The notes under the pieces: generated by a model | What the model was told of the DNA's origin: nothing | Database searches by the model: none | The model's input: only the letters and a program-made list of their open reading frames with translations | Source: Macrococcus armenti | GTDB taxonomy: Bacteria > Bacillota > Bacilli > Staphylococcales > Staphylococcaceae | DNA length: 64,000 nucleotides | Assembly (NCBI RefSeq): GCF_020097135.1 | Contig: NZ_CP083608.1 | Location: 868,001 to 932,000, forward strand | Reading direction: 5' to 3' | Program-made: the position numbers and the translations under genes | In this document: positions 1 to 8,611 of the stretch, one piece after another | Layout of the letters: each line of letters starts with the position of its first letter | How positions within the stretch are numbered: the stretch's first letter is position 1

Positions 1-20
1 ACGAAAGATGGGATAAAAAT

Positions 21-1421
21 ATGAAAAAAGTACTATTTGTTGCATCGGAATGTACACCATTTTTTAAGTCTGGTGGACTTGCTGATGTTATCGGTAGTTT
101 ACCGCAATATCTGGAACGAACGGGCGAATGCGAAGTACGCGTCATTTTACCGCTGTACAAAGATCTGAACGAATCGTATCGTGCTCAACTAAAAGAAGAA
201 ATGGTTTTCCAGACACAAGTCGGATGGCGCTTCCAGTACACACGTATACTATCATTAAAATTAAACGGCATTATGTATTACTTTGTAGACAATATGCACT
301 ATTTCAGTCGTGATGCGCTTTATGGTTACGGTGATGATGGTGAACGATTTGTATATTTTTCTAATGCAGTCATTGAGTTTATATATCGAGGAGATTATAA
401 ACCTGATGTATTACACGGTCATGACTGGCAGGCAGGTGCAGCAGTTGCAATTTGTAATATAAAAAAGCCGGTACAAAGCATAAAAACGGTATTCACGATT
501 CATAACCTTAAATATCAAGGTTTATTGATGTATGATGCGTTTGAGAATTTATTTAACCTTGATCGCATTCACTTTGCAGGGTTTGAGTGGGGCGGTATGC
601 TGAATTTAATGAAAGCAGCCATTTTTCATGCAGACAAGATAACTACGGTTTCACCGAGTTATGCAGAGGAGATTAGGACGCCATATTACGGAGAAGGGCT
701 TGAAGATTTACTGAATATGCGTAGTCGAGATTTAGTCGGGATTGTTAACGGTATTGATGTTAAAGATTATAGCGCACTGTATGACAAAGCACTCGCTGTT
801 AACTTTAAAAGCTCGATCGATAAGAAGCGACAGAACAAATGCGCACTGCAGGAGCAATTTGGGCTTCCGGTTCATTCAGATACGCCATTATATTCAATCA
901 TTACGAGAATGGTAGAACAAAAAGGACTGCATCTTGTGATGAGAATTATGGAGGAGTTTGTCCAGAATGATATCCAACTTGTCATAATGGGAAATGGCGA
1001 CAAAGAATTTGAAGATTATTTTAAGTACCTTGAAGAAAAGTACTGTGACAAAGTAATATTTTACCGAGGTTTTGATGAACAGCTTTCAAGACGCATCTAT
1101 GCGGCGAGTGATTTCTTTATTATGCCGTCGAAATTTGAACCTTGTGGACTGAGCCAGCTTATTGCATTACAGTACCGCGCAATCCCAATCGTACGTGAAA
1201 CTGGTGGTTTAAGAGATACAGTACAACCTTTTAATGAAATTACGCTGGATGGTACAGGTTTATCATTTGCAAATTATAATGCACATGAACTACTGGATCG
1301 ATTAAAGGCTTCATTGAAGATTTTTAATGATGATCATCAATACAAAGCACTAATTAAAAATATTACTAAAGTAAACCATAGTTGGGATGCTTCAGCTGAA
1401 AAATATTTAAAATTATATTAA
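21..1421 (+). CDS. glgA: Glycogen synthase GlgA
   Basis: A 466-residue GT5 glycogen/starch synthase that transfers glucose from ADP-glucose to the non-reducing end of a growing alpha-1,4-glucan in the cytosol. The N-terminal KSGGLADV motif (about residues 16-23) is the ADP-glucose loop. The C-terminal half carries PSKFEPCGLSQL and RETGGLRDTV, typical of the GT-B donor domain. Length is normal for the family (about 470-480). It is followed after 10 nt by glgP, so the two are one operon. The ATG overlaps in ATGA form the end of an upstream reading frame that enters from outside the window, probably glgD or glgC (inferred from the usual glgBCDAP order). Confidence 0.97.
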   Translation: MKKVLFVASECTPFFKSGGLADVIGSLPQYLERTGECEVRVILPLYKDLNESYRAQLKEEMVFQTQVGWRFQYTRILSLKLNGIMYYFVDNMHYFSRDALYGYGDDGERFVYFSNAVIEFIYRGDYKPDVLHGHDWQAGAAVAICNIKKPVQSIKTVFTIHNLKYQGLLMYDAFENLFNLDRIHFAGFEWGGMLNLMKAAIFHADKITTVSPSYAEEIRTPYYGEGLEDLLNMRSRDLVGIVNGIDVKDYSALYDKALAVNFKSSIDKKRQNKCALQEQFGLPVHSDTPLYSIITRMVEQKGLHLVMRIMEEFVQNDIQLVIMGNGDKEFEDYFKYLEEKYCDKVIFYRGFDEQLSRRIYAASDFFIMPSKFEPCGLSQLIALQYRAIPIVRETGGLRDTVQPFNEITLDGTGLSFANYNAHELLDRLKASLKIFNDDHQYKALIKNITKVNHSWDASAEKYLKLY

Positions 1422-1431
1422 GGAGACTGCA

Positions 1432-3834
1432 ATGAAAACTTATACTAAATCAGAATTTCGTAAAAAGTTAGAAATGAAGTTGACGAATAAAAGAACAGCA
1501 ACATTAGAAGCCTCTATGAATAACGATTTATTTTATGCGATTTGTTCGTTATTAAAAGATGAAATTAATCAGGCAGGTTTAGAAACGAAACAAAATAATA
1601 TTAAACAAAAGCGACGTCAAATAAACTATATTTCTATGGAATTTTTGATTGGAAGACTGATTGAGAGCAATTTACTCAATGCAGGACTACTTGATGTATG
1701 TAATGAAGTGTTAATCGAATTAGGAAAGGATCCGAAAGCAGTATACAGTGAAGAGAATGATGCCGGTCTTGGGAACGGTGGATTAGGACGACTTGCAGCT
1801 TGTTTCCTTGATTCCATCGCTTCACTTGGGTATATGGGTAATGGATTTGGAATACGCTATCGCTACGGATTATTTGAGCAGCGTATCGTTGATGGCAATC
1901 AAATCGAATTACCGGATAACTGGTTACAGGAAGTATATCCATGGGAAACGAGACGTATTGAAGAAGCAGTTCATGTTCATTTTGGTGGTGAAGTGACCGC
2001 TGAACAATTAGCAGATGGTAATTTAAAGTTCAATTATAAAAATCAGGAAACTGTACTTGCAGTACCTTACGATGTAGGTGTTGTAGGTTATGATAATGAC
2101 GTTGTTAATCAATTGAGATTATGGAGTGCTGAATTACCGAATGATACAGTTGATGCGGATTATTCGAATCGTTTAGAACATATGCAAAGTGTTGAGCGAA
2201 TTTCAGGATTTTTATACCCGGATGATTCAACAGAAGAAGGCCGTTTCCTAAGATTGAAACAGCAATATTTTTTAGTATCTTCTACGATTCAGACATTAAT
2301 TAAACAATATAAAGAACGTTATCAGTTACCGATTACAGAATTCCATAAGTATCACTGTATTCAAATTAATGATACGCACCCAACATTCGGAATACCTGAA
2401 CTGATGCGTATTTTAATGGATGAAGAAGGATTAGGCTGGGATGCGGCATGGGAAATCGTTACGAAAACATTTGCGTATACGAACCATACAATTATGCAGG
2501 AAGCACTTGAAAAATGGCCTGTATCTCAAGTAAACCGCGTTAACCCAAGAATTTTCATGATTATTAATGAAATAAACGAACGTTTCTGTAGAGAAGTGTA
2601 TGATAAACATCCTGATATGCGTGATAAAATTAGTGATCTTGCAGTTATTAGTCATGACGTTGTACATATGAGTAAACTTGCAATTGTTGGATCATTCAGC
2701 GTTAATGGTGTTGCTGCGCTGCATTCACAAATTATTCAAGATCATACATTCAATGATTTCTACAAAATTACACCGGAGAAATTTAATAATAAAACGAACG
2801 GAATCACACATCGACGCTGGTTAATGGTATCAAACCCGAAGTTAACGCATCTTATAAATGATGCAATTGGAGACAACTGGATTAAATATCCTGGAGAACT
2901 GACACAACTGATGCGTTATTACAACGATACATCATTTTTAGACCAACTTGCAGAAGTGAAGCTGCACAATAAACAAGTATTACAGGAAGTGATATATAAG
3001 CAGACGGGAATTGAAGTTGATGCAACTTCTGTATTTGACGTACAAGTGAAACGACTTCATGAATATAAGCGTCAACTACTGAATTTATTACACATTATTT
3101 ACTTATATAATGAAATTAAGCGTAAACCGTCGATTAAAATTCAACCACGAACATTTATATTCGGCGCGAAGGCAGCACCAGGGTACCATATTGCGAAAGA
3201 AGTTATTAAATTAATTCATGCAGTCGCAAATGTCGTTAATCATGATAGCGATGTCGCAGATCGAATTAAAGTTGTGTTTTTAGAGAATTATAATGTTACA
3301 CTTGCAGAAGACATTATGCCTGCAGCTGAAATTTCTGAACAAATTTCAACAGCATCGATGGAAGCATCGGGGACTGGTAATATGAAAATGATGATGAACG
3401 GTGCGATAACACTTGGTACGATGGACGGTGCAAACGTTGAAATTGCGGAGCTTGTCGGTAATGAAAATATATTTATTTTCGGACTAAGTTCAGAAGAAGT
3501 AATCCAATATCAATTAAATGGTGGGTATCGTGCCGAAGACATTTATAAAACAGATGTACGTGTGAAAAGTGCGATGGATGCTCTTATTAATGAACAGTTC
3601 GGACATGATTATGCGTTTAATGATTTATACTATCATATATTAACGAATAATGATCCGTACTTTATATTGAAGGATTTCAATGCTTATGTAGATATTCATC
3701 TTACTGCGATGGCAACATATCAGGATAAGAAGAAATGGAATCAGATGAGTTTAATGAATATTATGAAGTCTGGTTCATTTTCAAGTGATAGAACGATTAA
3801 ACAATATGCAACTGATATATGGAAGTTGAAATAA
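1432..3834 (+). CDS. glgP: Glycogen phosphorylase GlgP
   Basis: An 800-residue GT35 alpha-glucan phosphorylase that releases glucose-1-phosphate from glycogen using phosphate and PLP. EASGTGNMKMMMNG contains the PLP-binding lysine (about K652), and the N-terminal part has the family motif GNGGLGRLAACFLDS. It starts at ATG behind a good AAGGAG site 10 nt after glgA, so synthesis and breakdown are co-transcribed. A strong intrinsic terminator follows directly, making glgP the last gene of the operon. Length fits the bacterial family (about 800). Confidence 0.97.
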   Translation: MKTYTKSEFRKKLEMKLTNKRTATLEASMNNDLFYAICSLLKDEINQAGLETKQNNIKQKRRQINYISMEFLIGRLIESNLLNAGLLDVCNEVLIELGKDPKAVYSEENDAGLGNGGLGRLAACFLDSIASLGYMGNGFGIRYRYGLFEQRIVDGNQIELPDNWLQEVYPWETRRIEEAVHVHFGGEVTAEQLADGNLKFNYKNQETVLAVPYDVGVVGYDNDVVNQLRLWSAELPNDTVDADYSNRLEHMQSVERISGFLYPDDSTEEGRFLRLKQQYFLVSSTIQTLIKQYKERYQLPITEFHKYHCIQINDTHPTFGIPELMRILMDEEGLGWDAAWEIVTKTFAYTNHTIMQEALEKWPVSQVNRVNPRIFMIINEINERFCREVYDKHPDMRDKISDLAVISHDVVHMSKLAIVGSFSVNGVAALHSQIIQDHTFNDFYKITPEKFNNKTNGITHRRWLMVSNPKLTHLINDAIGDNWIKYPGELTQLMRYYNDTSFLDQLAEVKLHNKQVLQEVIYKQTGIEVDATSVFDVQVKRLHEYKRQLLNLLHIIYLYNEIKRKPSIKIQPRTFIFGAKAAPGYHIAKEVIKLIHAVANVVNHDSDVADRIKVVFLENYNVTLAEDIMPAAEISEQISTASMEASGTGNMKMMMNGAITLGTMDGANVEIAELVGNENIFIFGLSSEEVIQYQLNGGYRAEDIYKTDVRVKSAMDALINEQFGHDYAFNDLYYHILTNNDPYFILKDFNAYVDIHLTAMATYQDKKKWNQMSLMNIMKSGSFSSDRTIKQYATDIWKLK

Positions 3835-3842
3835 TCAAAAAC

Positions 3843-3868
3843 TGAGACGGCATCGTCTCATTTTTTTT
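3843..3868 (+). terminator. Intrinsic terminator of the glg operon
   Basis: TGAGACG-GCAT-CGTCTCA hairpin followed by eight T, starting 8 nt after the glgP stop. Confidence 0.9.
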
Positions 3869-3869
3869 G

Positions 3870-3897
3870 TTGAAATTTTACATCAATCTGTTATACT
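3870..3897 (+). promoter_or_regulatory. Sigma-A-type promoter of the GntR/DUF1648 operon
   Basis: TTGAAA (3870-3875), 16-nt spacer, TATACT (3892-3897). The -10 lies inside the first palindromic operator. It sits just behind the glg terminator and 70 nt before the regulator gene. Confidence 0.6.
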
Positions 3898-3909
3898 AAA
3901 TGTATAACA
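3889..3909. promoter_or_regulatory. Palindromic operator 1 (probable GntR/YtrA autoregulatory site)
   Basis: Perfect inverted repeat TGTTATAC-N5-GTATAACA (21 bp) covering the -10 element of the promoter before the GntR-family gene. This placement suggests autorepression. The binding protein is inferred from adjacency. Confidence 0.65.
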
Positions 3910-3934
3910 ACCATATATTTTTTGTATTAAAATC

Positions 3935-3955
3935 TGTTCTATAAATCGTATAACA
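3935..3955. promoter_or_regulatory. Palindromic operator 2 (imperfect copy)
   Basis: Second 21-bp element with half sites TGTTCTAT-N5-GTATAACA, 46 bp downstream of operator 1 measured centre to centre. The right half is identical to that of operator 1 and the left half is degenerate. It ends 11 nt before the regulator start codon. Confidence 0.55.
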
Positions 3956-3966
3956 AATGGAGGTGT

Positions 3967-4338
3967 ATGACGATATATATTGAATTAAATGAAGAAAGTA
4001 CAACACCTGTATATTTGCAGCTTGCAAATGCGATTATTGCGAATATAGCATCAGGAAACGTAGTGCCATATGATGCTTTGCCTTCAAGCAGAAGTTTAGC
4101 GCGTGGATTACAAATAAACATGCATACTGTGAATAAAGCATATCACTATCTGGAAGATAAAGGGTTAATCTTAGTTCAGCCTAAGTCAGGTGCGATTATT
4201 CATCCGGATGCATTGAAGACCGCGACGAAAGCTGAACAGGAAGATTTACTGGAGCGTTTAAAGCCAATAATAGATGAAGCAAAATGTAAGCAGCTCGATG
4301 TATCGGAATTATTAAAAACTTTAGAGGAGCGTGAATAA
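3967..4338 (+). CDS. GntR-family (YtrA-type) transcriptional regulator
   Basis: A 123-residue regulator. Residues about 8-76 form a GntR winged helix-turn-helix (PVYLQLANAIIANIASG ... LPSSRSLARGLQINMHTVNKAYHYLEDKGLI). The remaining ~45 residues are too short for a FadR/HutC effector domain, which is characteristic of the YtrA subfamily. YtrA-type repressors usually control an adjacent membrane-protein or ABC-transporter operon. Here the stop codon abuts a DUF1648 membrane protein gene. ATG is preceded by GGAGGTG. Two palindromes upstream are its likely operators. Confidence 0.9.
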   Translation: MTIYIELNEESTTPVYLQLANAIIANIASGNVVPYDALPSSRSLARGLQINMHTVNKAYHYLEDKGLILVQPKSGAIIHPDALKTATKAEQEDLLERLKPIIDEAKCKQLDVSELLKTLEERE

Positions 4339-4339
4339 T

Positions 4340-5437
4340 ATGGAAGCCGTAATTACAACGATTATTGTACTTTGTACTGGTTTACTTTTTTTACTGAATG
4401 CACGATATATTAGACGCAACATTCTTTTTAGTGTATATGTGCCAGATGATAAACGTACTGATAATAATGTTTTGAATATTGCACGTACGTATAAAAGAAA
4501 TGTATTCATAATGAGTATATTATTTGCTGTTATTAATTTAATTTTAATGACGATTTTACAGTCTGAATTGGCGTTTATTCTATTTACGTTACTGTTATTT
4601 CTATTGATCATCGCAATGATATGGATATATAGAAGTGCTTTTAATCAGATGAGGTTTTTAAAAGAGAAAGAAGACTGGATGGCAAACATTAAAATGTATA
4701 AAGCTGTTGATACAAGTTTAATGGATGGAGAAAATTCGACGACATCATACTTCTATTTAATACAATTATTAATGCTTTTTGCAGCGGTTATATATGTCGC
4801 AATTAATTATCATACAATTCCATATACAATTGCGACACACTGGGGACTAAATGGTGTGCCGGATGATTGGAGCGATAAAAACATAATTACTGTATTCTTC
4901 CCGGCAGGTATGGCACTGTTTATGATATTTGTACTGTGGGGTTCAAGTAAAGGGTTAACTTTCTACCAGGTAAATGTCAATCCTGCGAATAAAGAAGCTT
5001 CGAAAAAATATGCGGCAAATACAAAACGCAATAACGAAATGTTACTTCATGTCATATCTTTTATTATGACAATTTTATTTATCTTCATTCTCGTAAGACC
5101 TGTATTGTTCGGTAAAGAATATATGCCGCCATATATAATGGAAAGTATTATATTTATATCTATAGTAGTCGTTGTTTTCGGTATTGTTCAGCAAATCAGT
5201 AACGATAAGAAATATCGCGCCTCAGCTGCATTAAATGATAAAGCACCGTATCATAACGAAAAAAATTATATATGGGGATTGTTTTATTATAATAAAGAGG
5301 ATGAAAATGTATGGGTTCCAAAAGTCTCTGAGTTTGGAATGACACTTAATATGGCAAGACCAGCTGCATGGTTTATCTCATTTATGATCATTGTGTTTCC
5401 AATCATACCAATTGTGATAATGATTATTATGACTTGA
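4340..5437 (+). CDS. DUF1648-domain integral membrane protein
   Basis: About 365 residues with several hydrophobic segments: one near residues 3-20, a pair around 50-95, a pair around 130-200 and more toward the C-terminus. IPYTIATHWGLNGVPDDWSDK at about 160-180 is a typical DUF1648 motif (SdpI-like immunity/membrane family). I place the start at ATG 4340 rather than GTG 4331 because the GAGGAG site at 4324-4329 is 10 nt upstream of ATG and only 1 nt from GTG. It is co-transcribed with, and probably repressed by, the preceding GntR regulator. The substrate is unknown; a role in envelope stress or peptide immunity is only an inference from SdpI relatives. Confidence 0.85.
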   Translation: MEAVITTIIVLCTGLLFLLNARYIRRNILFSVYVPDDKRTDNNVLNIARTYKRNVFIMSILFAVINLILMTILQSELAFILFTLLLFLLIIAMIWIYRSAFNQMRFLKEKEDWMANIKMYKAVDTSLMDGENSTTSYFYLIQLLMLFAAVIYVAINYHTIPYTIATHWGLNGVPDDWSDKNIITVFFPAGMALFMIFVLWGSSKGLTFYQVNVNPANKEASKKYAANTKRNNEMLLHVISFIMTILFIFILVRPVLFGKEYMPPYIMESIIFISIVVVVFGIVQQISNDKKYRASAALNDKAPYHNEKNYIWGLFYYNKEDENVWVPKVSEFGMTLNMARPAAWFISFMIIVFPIIPIVIMIIMT

Positions 5438-5532
5438 GTTAAATCATTAATATGTTCTGGGATATGTGTGAATTTAAATCAAACCGGGATATTCCAGTGA
5501 AGTAATTTGAAATGTTGTGACAGTGATCGTTA

Positions 5533-5559
5533 AAAGCTAAGCGAATGCTTAGCTTTTTT
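5533..5559 (+). terminator. Intrinsic terminator after the DUF1648 gene
   Basis: AAAGCTAAGC-GAAT-GCTTAGCTTT stem running into a T tract. It lies about 95 nt after the stop. The rest of 5438-5677 is AT-rich, with only a weak candidate promoter (ATGACA at 5600, TATTAT at 5625, 19-nt spacer) before the next gene. Confidence 0.85.
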
Positions 5560-5677
5560 AATTTTTTAAAAATAAAATTTTGAAAAGTGTAAAAAGAATA
5601 TGACAATTAACAGCTAATATTTGTTATTATAGAAAGGACATGTGTATATATAATAAAAACAGAAAGGGATTGTTGTT

Positions 5678-6688
5678 GTGGATATTTTAATAGGAACAGG
5701 TTTCTTACTTCTTGTTCTCGTGTTGTTTACGTTATTTACGTATAAAGCGCCATCTGGTATGAAAGCAATGGGCGCATTAGCAAATGCAGCGATTGCAACA
5801 TTTCTTGTCGAGGCATTTCAGAAATATGTTGTAGGCAATATATTTGGAATAAAGTTTCTCGAAGAATTAGGTGATACAGCTGGAAGTCTCGGTGGTGTTG
5901 CTGCAGCTGGATTAGTTGCATTATCTATCGGTGTTTCTCCTGTTTATGCACTCGTTATTGCAGCGAGTTGTGGCGGTCTTGATTTATTACCAGGATTCGT
6001 TGCAGGTTATGTTGTTGGTTATATTATGAAGTATGCAGAAAAATATGTACCTGAAGGTGTTGATTTAATTGTAGGCATTATCTTTATTGCACCACTTGCA
6101 AGAATGCTTGCAATGCTTGTTACACCTTTGGTGAATAATACATTAATTAAAATTGGAGATGTTATACAGCAATCGACAGAAGCAAGTCCACTTATTATGG
6201 GATTTGTACTTGGTGGTATTATTACAGTTGTTGGAACAGCACCACTGAGTTCGATGGCGTTAACTGCATTACTCGGACTAACAGGGTTACCGATGGCAAT
6301 AGCGGCTATGGTATCATTCAGTTCAGCATTTATTAATTCTACAATGTTCTATAAATTGAAGTTGGGCGATCGTGCTTCTATCGTAGCTGTTGGAATCGAA
6401 CCATTATCACAGGCAGATATTATATCTTTAAACCCAGTACCGATATATTCGTGTAACTTTATCGGAGGTGCACTTGCTGGTATGGTGATTGCACACTCTG
6501 GAATGATTAACGATGCACCTGGTACTGCGAGTCCATTAGCCGGATTTTTAGTAATGTTTGGTTTCAATGATCCGCTGCAAATTATCGGATGGGGTAGCGT
6601 TATTGCAATTATTTGTTTAATTGTAGGGCTCATCGGTAGTCGCATATTCAAGTCATATCCATTGCGCAGGAAAGCAGAGTTCTTATAA
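5678..6688 (+). CDS. PTS IIC-like permease (EIIC_2 type)
   Basis: A 336-residue, very hydrophobic protein with about ten membrane segments and glycine/alanine-rich loops (SLGGVAAAGLVALSIGVSPVYAL, IYSCNFIGGALAGM). I recognise it as the PTS_EIIC_2 type of membrane protein common in Firmicutes. No EIIA or EIIB gene is nearby, so phosphotransferase activity cannot be assumed; it may be a stand-alone transporter or depend on remote components. GTG start, with AGAAAGGGA 8 nt upstream. Monocistronic by position. Confidence 0.75.
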   Translation: MDILIGTGFLLLVLVLFTLFTYKAPSGMKAMGALANAAIATFLVEAFQKYVVGNIFGIKFLEELGDTAGSLGGVAAAGLVALSIGVSPVYALVIAASCGGLDLLPGFVAGYVVGYIMKYAEKYVPEGVDLIVGIIFIAPLARMLAMLVTPLVNNTLIKIGDVIQQSTEASPLIMGFVLGGIITVVGTAPLSSMALTALLGLTGLPMAIAAMVSFSSAFINSTMFYKLKLGDRASIVAVGIEPLSQADIISLNPVPIYSCNFIGGALAGMVIAHSGMINDAPGTASPLAGFLVMFGFNDPLQIIGWGSVIAIICLIVGLIGSRIFKSYPLRRKAEFL

Positions 6689-6786
6689 TGTGCAGTTATA
6701 CATCTAAAGTATGACCGTGTGAGAATATCTTTTTATATAATATTAGTGTTATAATAGTATAGAATTTTTATATAAGGAGATAGTAT

Positions 6787-7371
6787 ATGTTAAAAGAGAT
6801 TAAAGAATGGGTAATATCGATAGTTGTTGCAGTTATCGTATTTATGATTGTACATACATTCTTATTTGCGACGTATTCGGTAAATGGGGACTCTATGTAT
6901 CCAACATTTAAAGATAAAGAACGTGTCATAATAAATAAGATTTCAACGCGTTTGGACAGTATTGATAGAGGAGACATTATCGTATTCCATACGGATACGA
7001 ATAATGATTATATTAAGCGTTTAGTTGGTAAACCTGGTGATACGGTAGTGTACAAAGATGACAAGCTTTACATAAATGGTAAATTCGTTCAGGAAGATTA
7101 TTTGAAGGAAAATCGTCAGAACAAAACAAATGAAAAATTAACAGATGATTTTTCGGTAGATACTTTAGTAAATTCAAATGGCAGTAATACAATTCCAGAA
7201 GGAAAATATTTAGTGCTTGGCGATAATCGTGAAGTTAGTCTTGATAGTAGAAGAGAGTTAGGACTTATTAATAAAAGCGACGTCGTAGGAAAAGTTTCAT
7301 TACGTATATGGCCGATCAATGCATTTGCAACCGATTTTTATGAATCAAATTTTGATTCAGTAAATAAATAG
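6787..7371 (+). CDS. spsB: Type I signal peptidase SpsB
   Basis: A 194-residue membrane-anchored serine/lysine protease that removes signal peptides from Sec-exported proteins outside the membrane. One N-terminal TM segment (about residues 8-29) is followed by NGDSMYPT with catalytic Ser36, then DYIKRLVG with general-base Lys77, and the GDNREVSLDSRR box E. Residue numbers coincide with S. aureus SpsB. Only this active-type copy is present; the inactive SpsA-like partner that precedes spsB in S. aureus is absent here. ATG follows AAGGAG. Two hairpin terminators follow. Confidence 0.95.
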   Translation: MLKEIKEWVISIVVAVIVFMIVHTFLFATYSVNGDSMYPTFKDKERVIINKISTRLDSIDRGDIIVFHTDTNNDYIKRLVGKPGDTVVYKDDKLYINGKFVQEDYLKENRQNKTNEKLTDDFSVDTLVNSNGSNTIPEGKYLVLGDNREVSLDSRRELGLINKSDVVGKVSLRIWPINAFATDFYESNFDSVNK

Positions 7372-7375
7372 AAAT

Positions 7376-7412
7376 AATAAAGTCCCGGGATGAGTTATCC
7401 CGGGACTTTATT
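7376..7412. terminator. Bidirectional terminator after spsB
   Basis: Perfect 16-bp stem (left arm 7376-7391, right arm 7397-7412; core GTCCCGGGAT/ATCCCGGGAC) with a 5-nt GAGTT loop, flanked by A and T runs. It sits between convergent genes. Confidence 0.9.
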
Positions 7413-7417
7413 AAAAG

Positions 7418-7446
7418 AAAAACTGAGACATTCGTCTCAGTTTTTT
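7418..7446. terminator. Terminator of the IsaA/SceD-like gene (bidirectional)
   Basis: AAAAACTGAGAC-ATTC-GTCTCAGTTTTT hairpin immediately downstream of the minus-strand stop codon at 7448. The flanking A and T tracts make it usable in both directions. Confidence 0.88.
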
Positions 7447-7447
7447 A

Positions 7448-8146
7448 TTATGCAGTTACCCATTGTGATGGGCCAGCAGTGTTATATAATTTTACAGCTG
7501 CTTGATCCTGAATGTATTCTGGTGCTGATGCTGGTGATTTACCAACCCAACCTGCAGGAGCTACTGAATCCCAAGTTGATTGTAAGAATTGATATTTACC
7601 TGCTGCTCCTGAAGTAGGGTTGATTGCACGAATATTTCCACCTGATTCACGTTGAGCAATTAATTTTAAATGATCGTTTACTTGAACATTAGAACCAGTT
7701 GAAGCTTGATAGCTTTGAGCTGGTGCTTTATAAGTTTGAGGTGCTTGATAGTTTTGTGCTTTAGGTGCTGCATACGTTTGAGCTGGTGCTTGAGCTACAG
7801 GTGCTTGTGCTTGAACAGCCGGAGCTTCTTGTTTGAAGTTATTGTTTACAACTGAGCTGAATACTTCTGAATCAGCTGCGCCAGTGTATTTGTATTCCCA
7901 TGTCCAGTATGCACCATTTGACTCGAAATTGAAGTTATATCCATCTTTTGAAAACTCATAATGGTATGCACCTTTGTGTACCGGGTTTTCATTTAAAGCT
8001 GATGGGTTGTTTAAAGCTAAGTTTGCTAACTCTGCTTTGTTAACTTGAGTTTGTTGTGTTGTTTCTGCTGCATCTGCGTGAGATGCTGATACTCCTGTTA
8101 CGCCTAATGCTAATGCTAAAGATGAAGTCATAATTGCTTTTTTCAT
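7448..8146 (-). CDS. Secreted IsaA/SceD-like lytic transglycosylase
   Basis: A 232-residue exported protein. A Sec signal peptide covers residues 1-26 (MKKAIMTSSLALALGVTG ... SHADA, cleavage likely before AET). Residues about 37-105 resemble the N-terminal part of staphylococcal IsaA/SceD (KDGYNFNFESNGAYWTWEY). A Q/A/P-rich low-complexity linker spans 107-150. The C-terminal catalytic domain (about 157-232) contains LIAQRESGGNIRAINPTSGAAGKYQFLQSTWDS, with predicted catalytic Glu167 as in Rpf/SLT-type enzymes that cleave peptidoglycan glycan strands. A GGAGG site precedes ATG. A WalR-type box about 115 bp upstream fits the known WalKR control of isaA/sceD. I cannot decide between isaA and sceD orthology. 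Confidence 0.88.
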   Translation of the reverse strand: MKKAIMTSSLALALGVTGVSASHADAAETTQQTQVNKAELANLALNNPSALNENPVHKGAYHYEFSKDGYNFNFESNGAYWTWEYKYTGAADSEVFSSVVNNNFKQEAPAVQAQAPVAQAPAQTYAAPKAQNYQAPQTYKAPAQSYQASTGSNVQVNDHLKLIAQRESGGNIRAINPTSGAAGKYQFLQSTWDSVAPAGWVGKSPASAPEYIQDQAAVKLYNTAGPSQWVTA

Positions 8147-8261
8147 TATATAAAATCCTCCAGTTAATTTCTAAATTAATTTTTAATTTTAAGTTTTGCC
8201 AATCGAATAATTGATTGGTCAAGTGACACTACATACACTAACACATAAAAAATGCTCGTGC

Positions 8262-8278
8262 GTTACAGCTATATAACA
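8262..8278 (-). promoter_or_regulatory. WalR (YycF)-type binding site
   Basis: Reading the minus strand: TGTTAT-ATAGC-TGTAAC, an exact fit to the WalR direct-repeat consensus TGTWAH-N5-TGTWAH. It is located 116 bp upstream of the secreted transglycosylase start, oriented toward it. Confidence 0.6.
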
Positions 8279-8571
8279 AATCATTGATTTAATGAAATGT
8301 TATTGTAATATTCGTTTGAAATATGTCGAGCTGTAACTGGACATAATTTAAACATATATATTTCATCATTACAAACAAAAAGGGATAATTTTAAATGTAA
8401 GAAAATATTATTTGGAAAAAATTTTAATGAATTATTATTTAATCATTCAACTATTAATTTTGAAAAGAACTGTCGTACCAACACGTTTAGAAGTATGTAA
8501 AATTTTGTTAGTAATGTCATTCGTTTTTTATTATTTTTTTAATAAAAATATTAAAAATTTTTATTAATTAA

Positions 8572-8588
8572 AGTCAAAGATAGTCAAA
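8572..8588 (+). promoter_or_regulatory. CtsR operator, box 1
   Basis: AGTCAAAGATAGTCAAA is an exact match to the CtsR heptad direct repeat (RGTCAAANANRGTCAAA). It lies directly upstream of the clpL promoter. Confidence 0.85.
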
Positions 8589-8594
8589 TAATAG

Positions 8595-8611
8595 TTTGAC
8601 TATCTTTGATT
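8595..8611 (-). promoter_or_regulatory. CtsR operator, box 2 (inverted)
   Basis: On the minus strand AATCAAAGATAGTCAAA, one mismatch from the CtsR consensus, in inverted orientation to box 1 and separated from it by 6 bp. It covers the -35 element of clpL. Confidence 0.75.

Noticed and set aside
5413-5437. Fur/PerR-like GATAATGATTAT sequence
   Set aside because: Lies inside the 3' coding end of the DUF1648 gene, with no promoter nearby; probably a chance AT-rich match.
7390-7617. 75-codon plus-strand frame over the terminator and autolysin gene
   Set aside because: Starts inside a terminator hairpin and runs antisense to a well-supported secreted protein gene.
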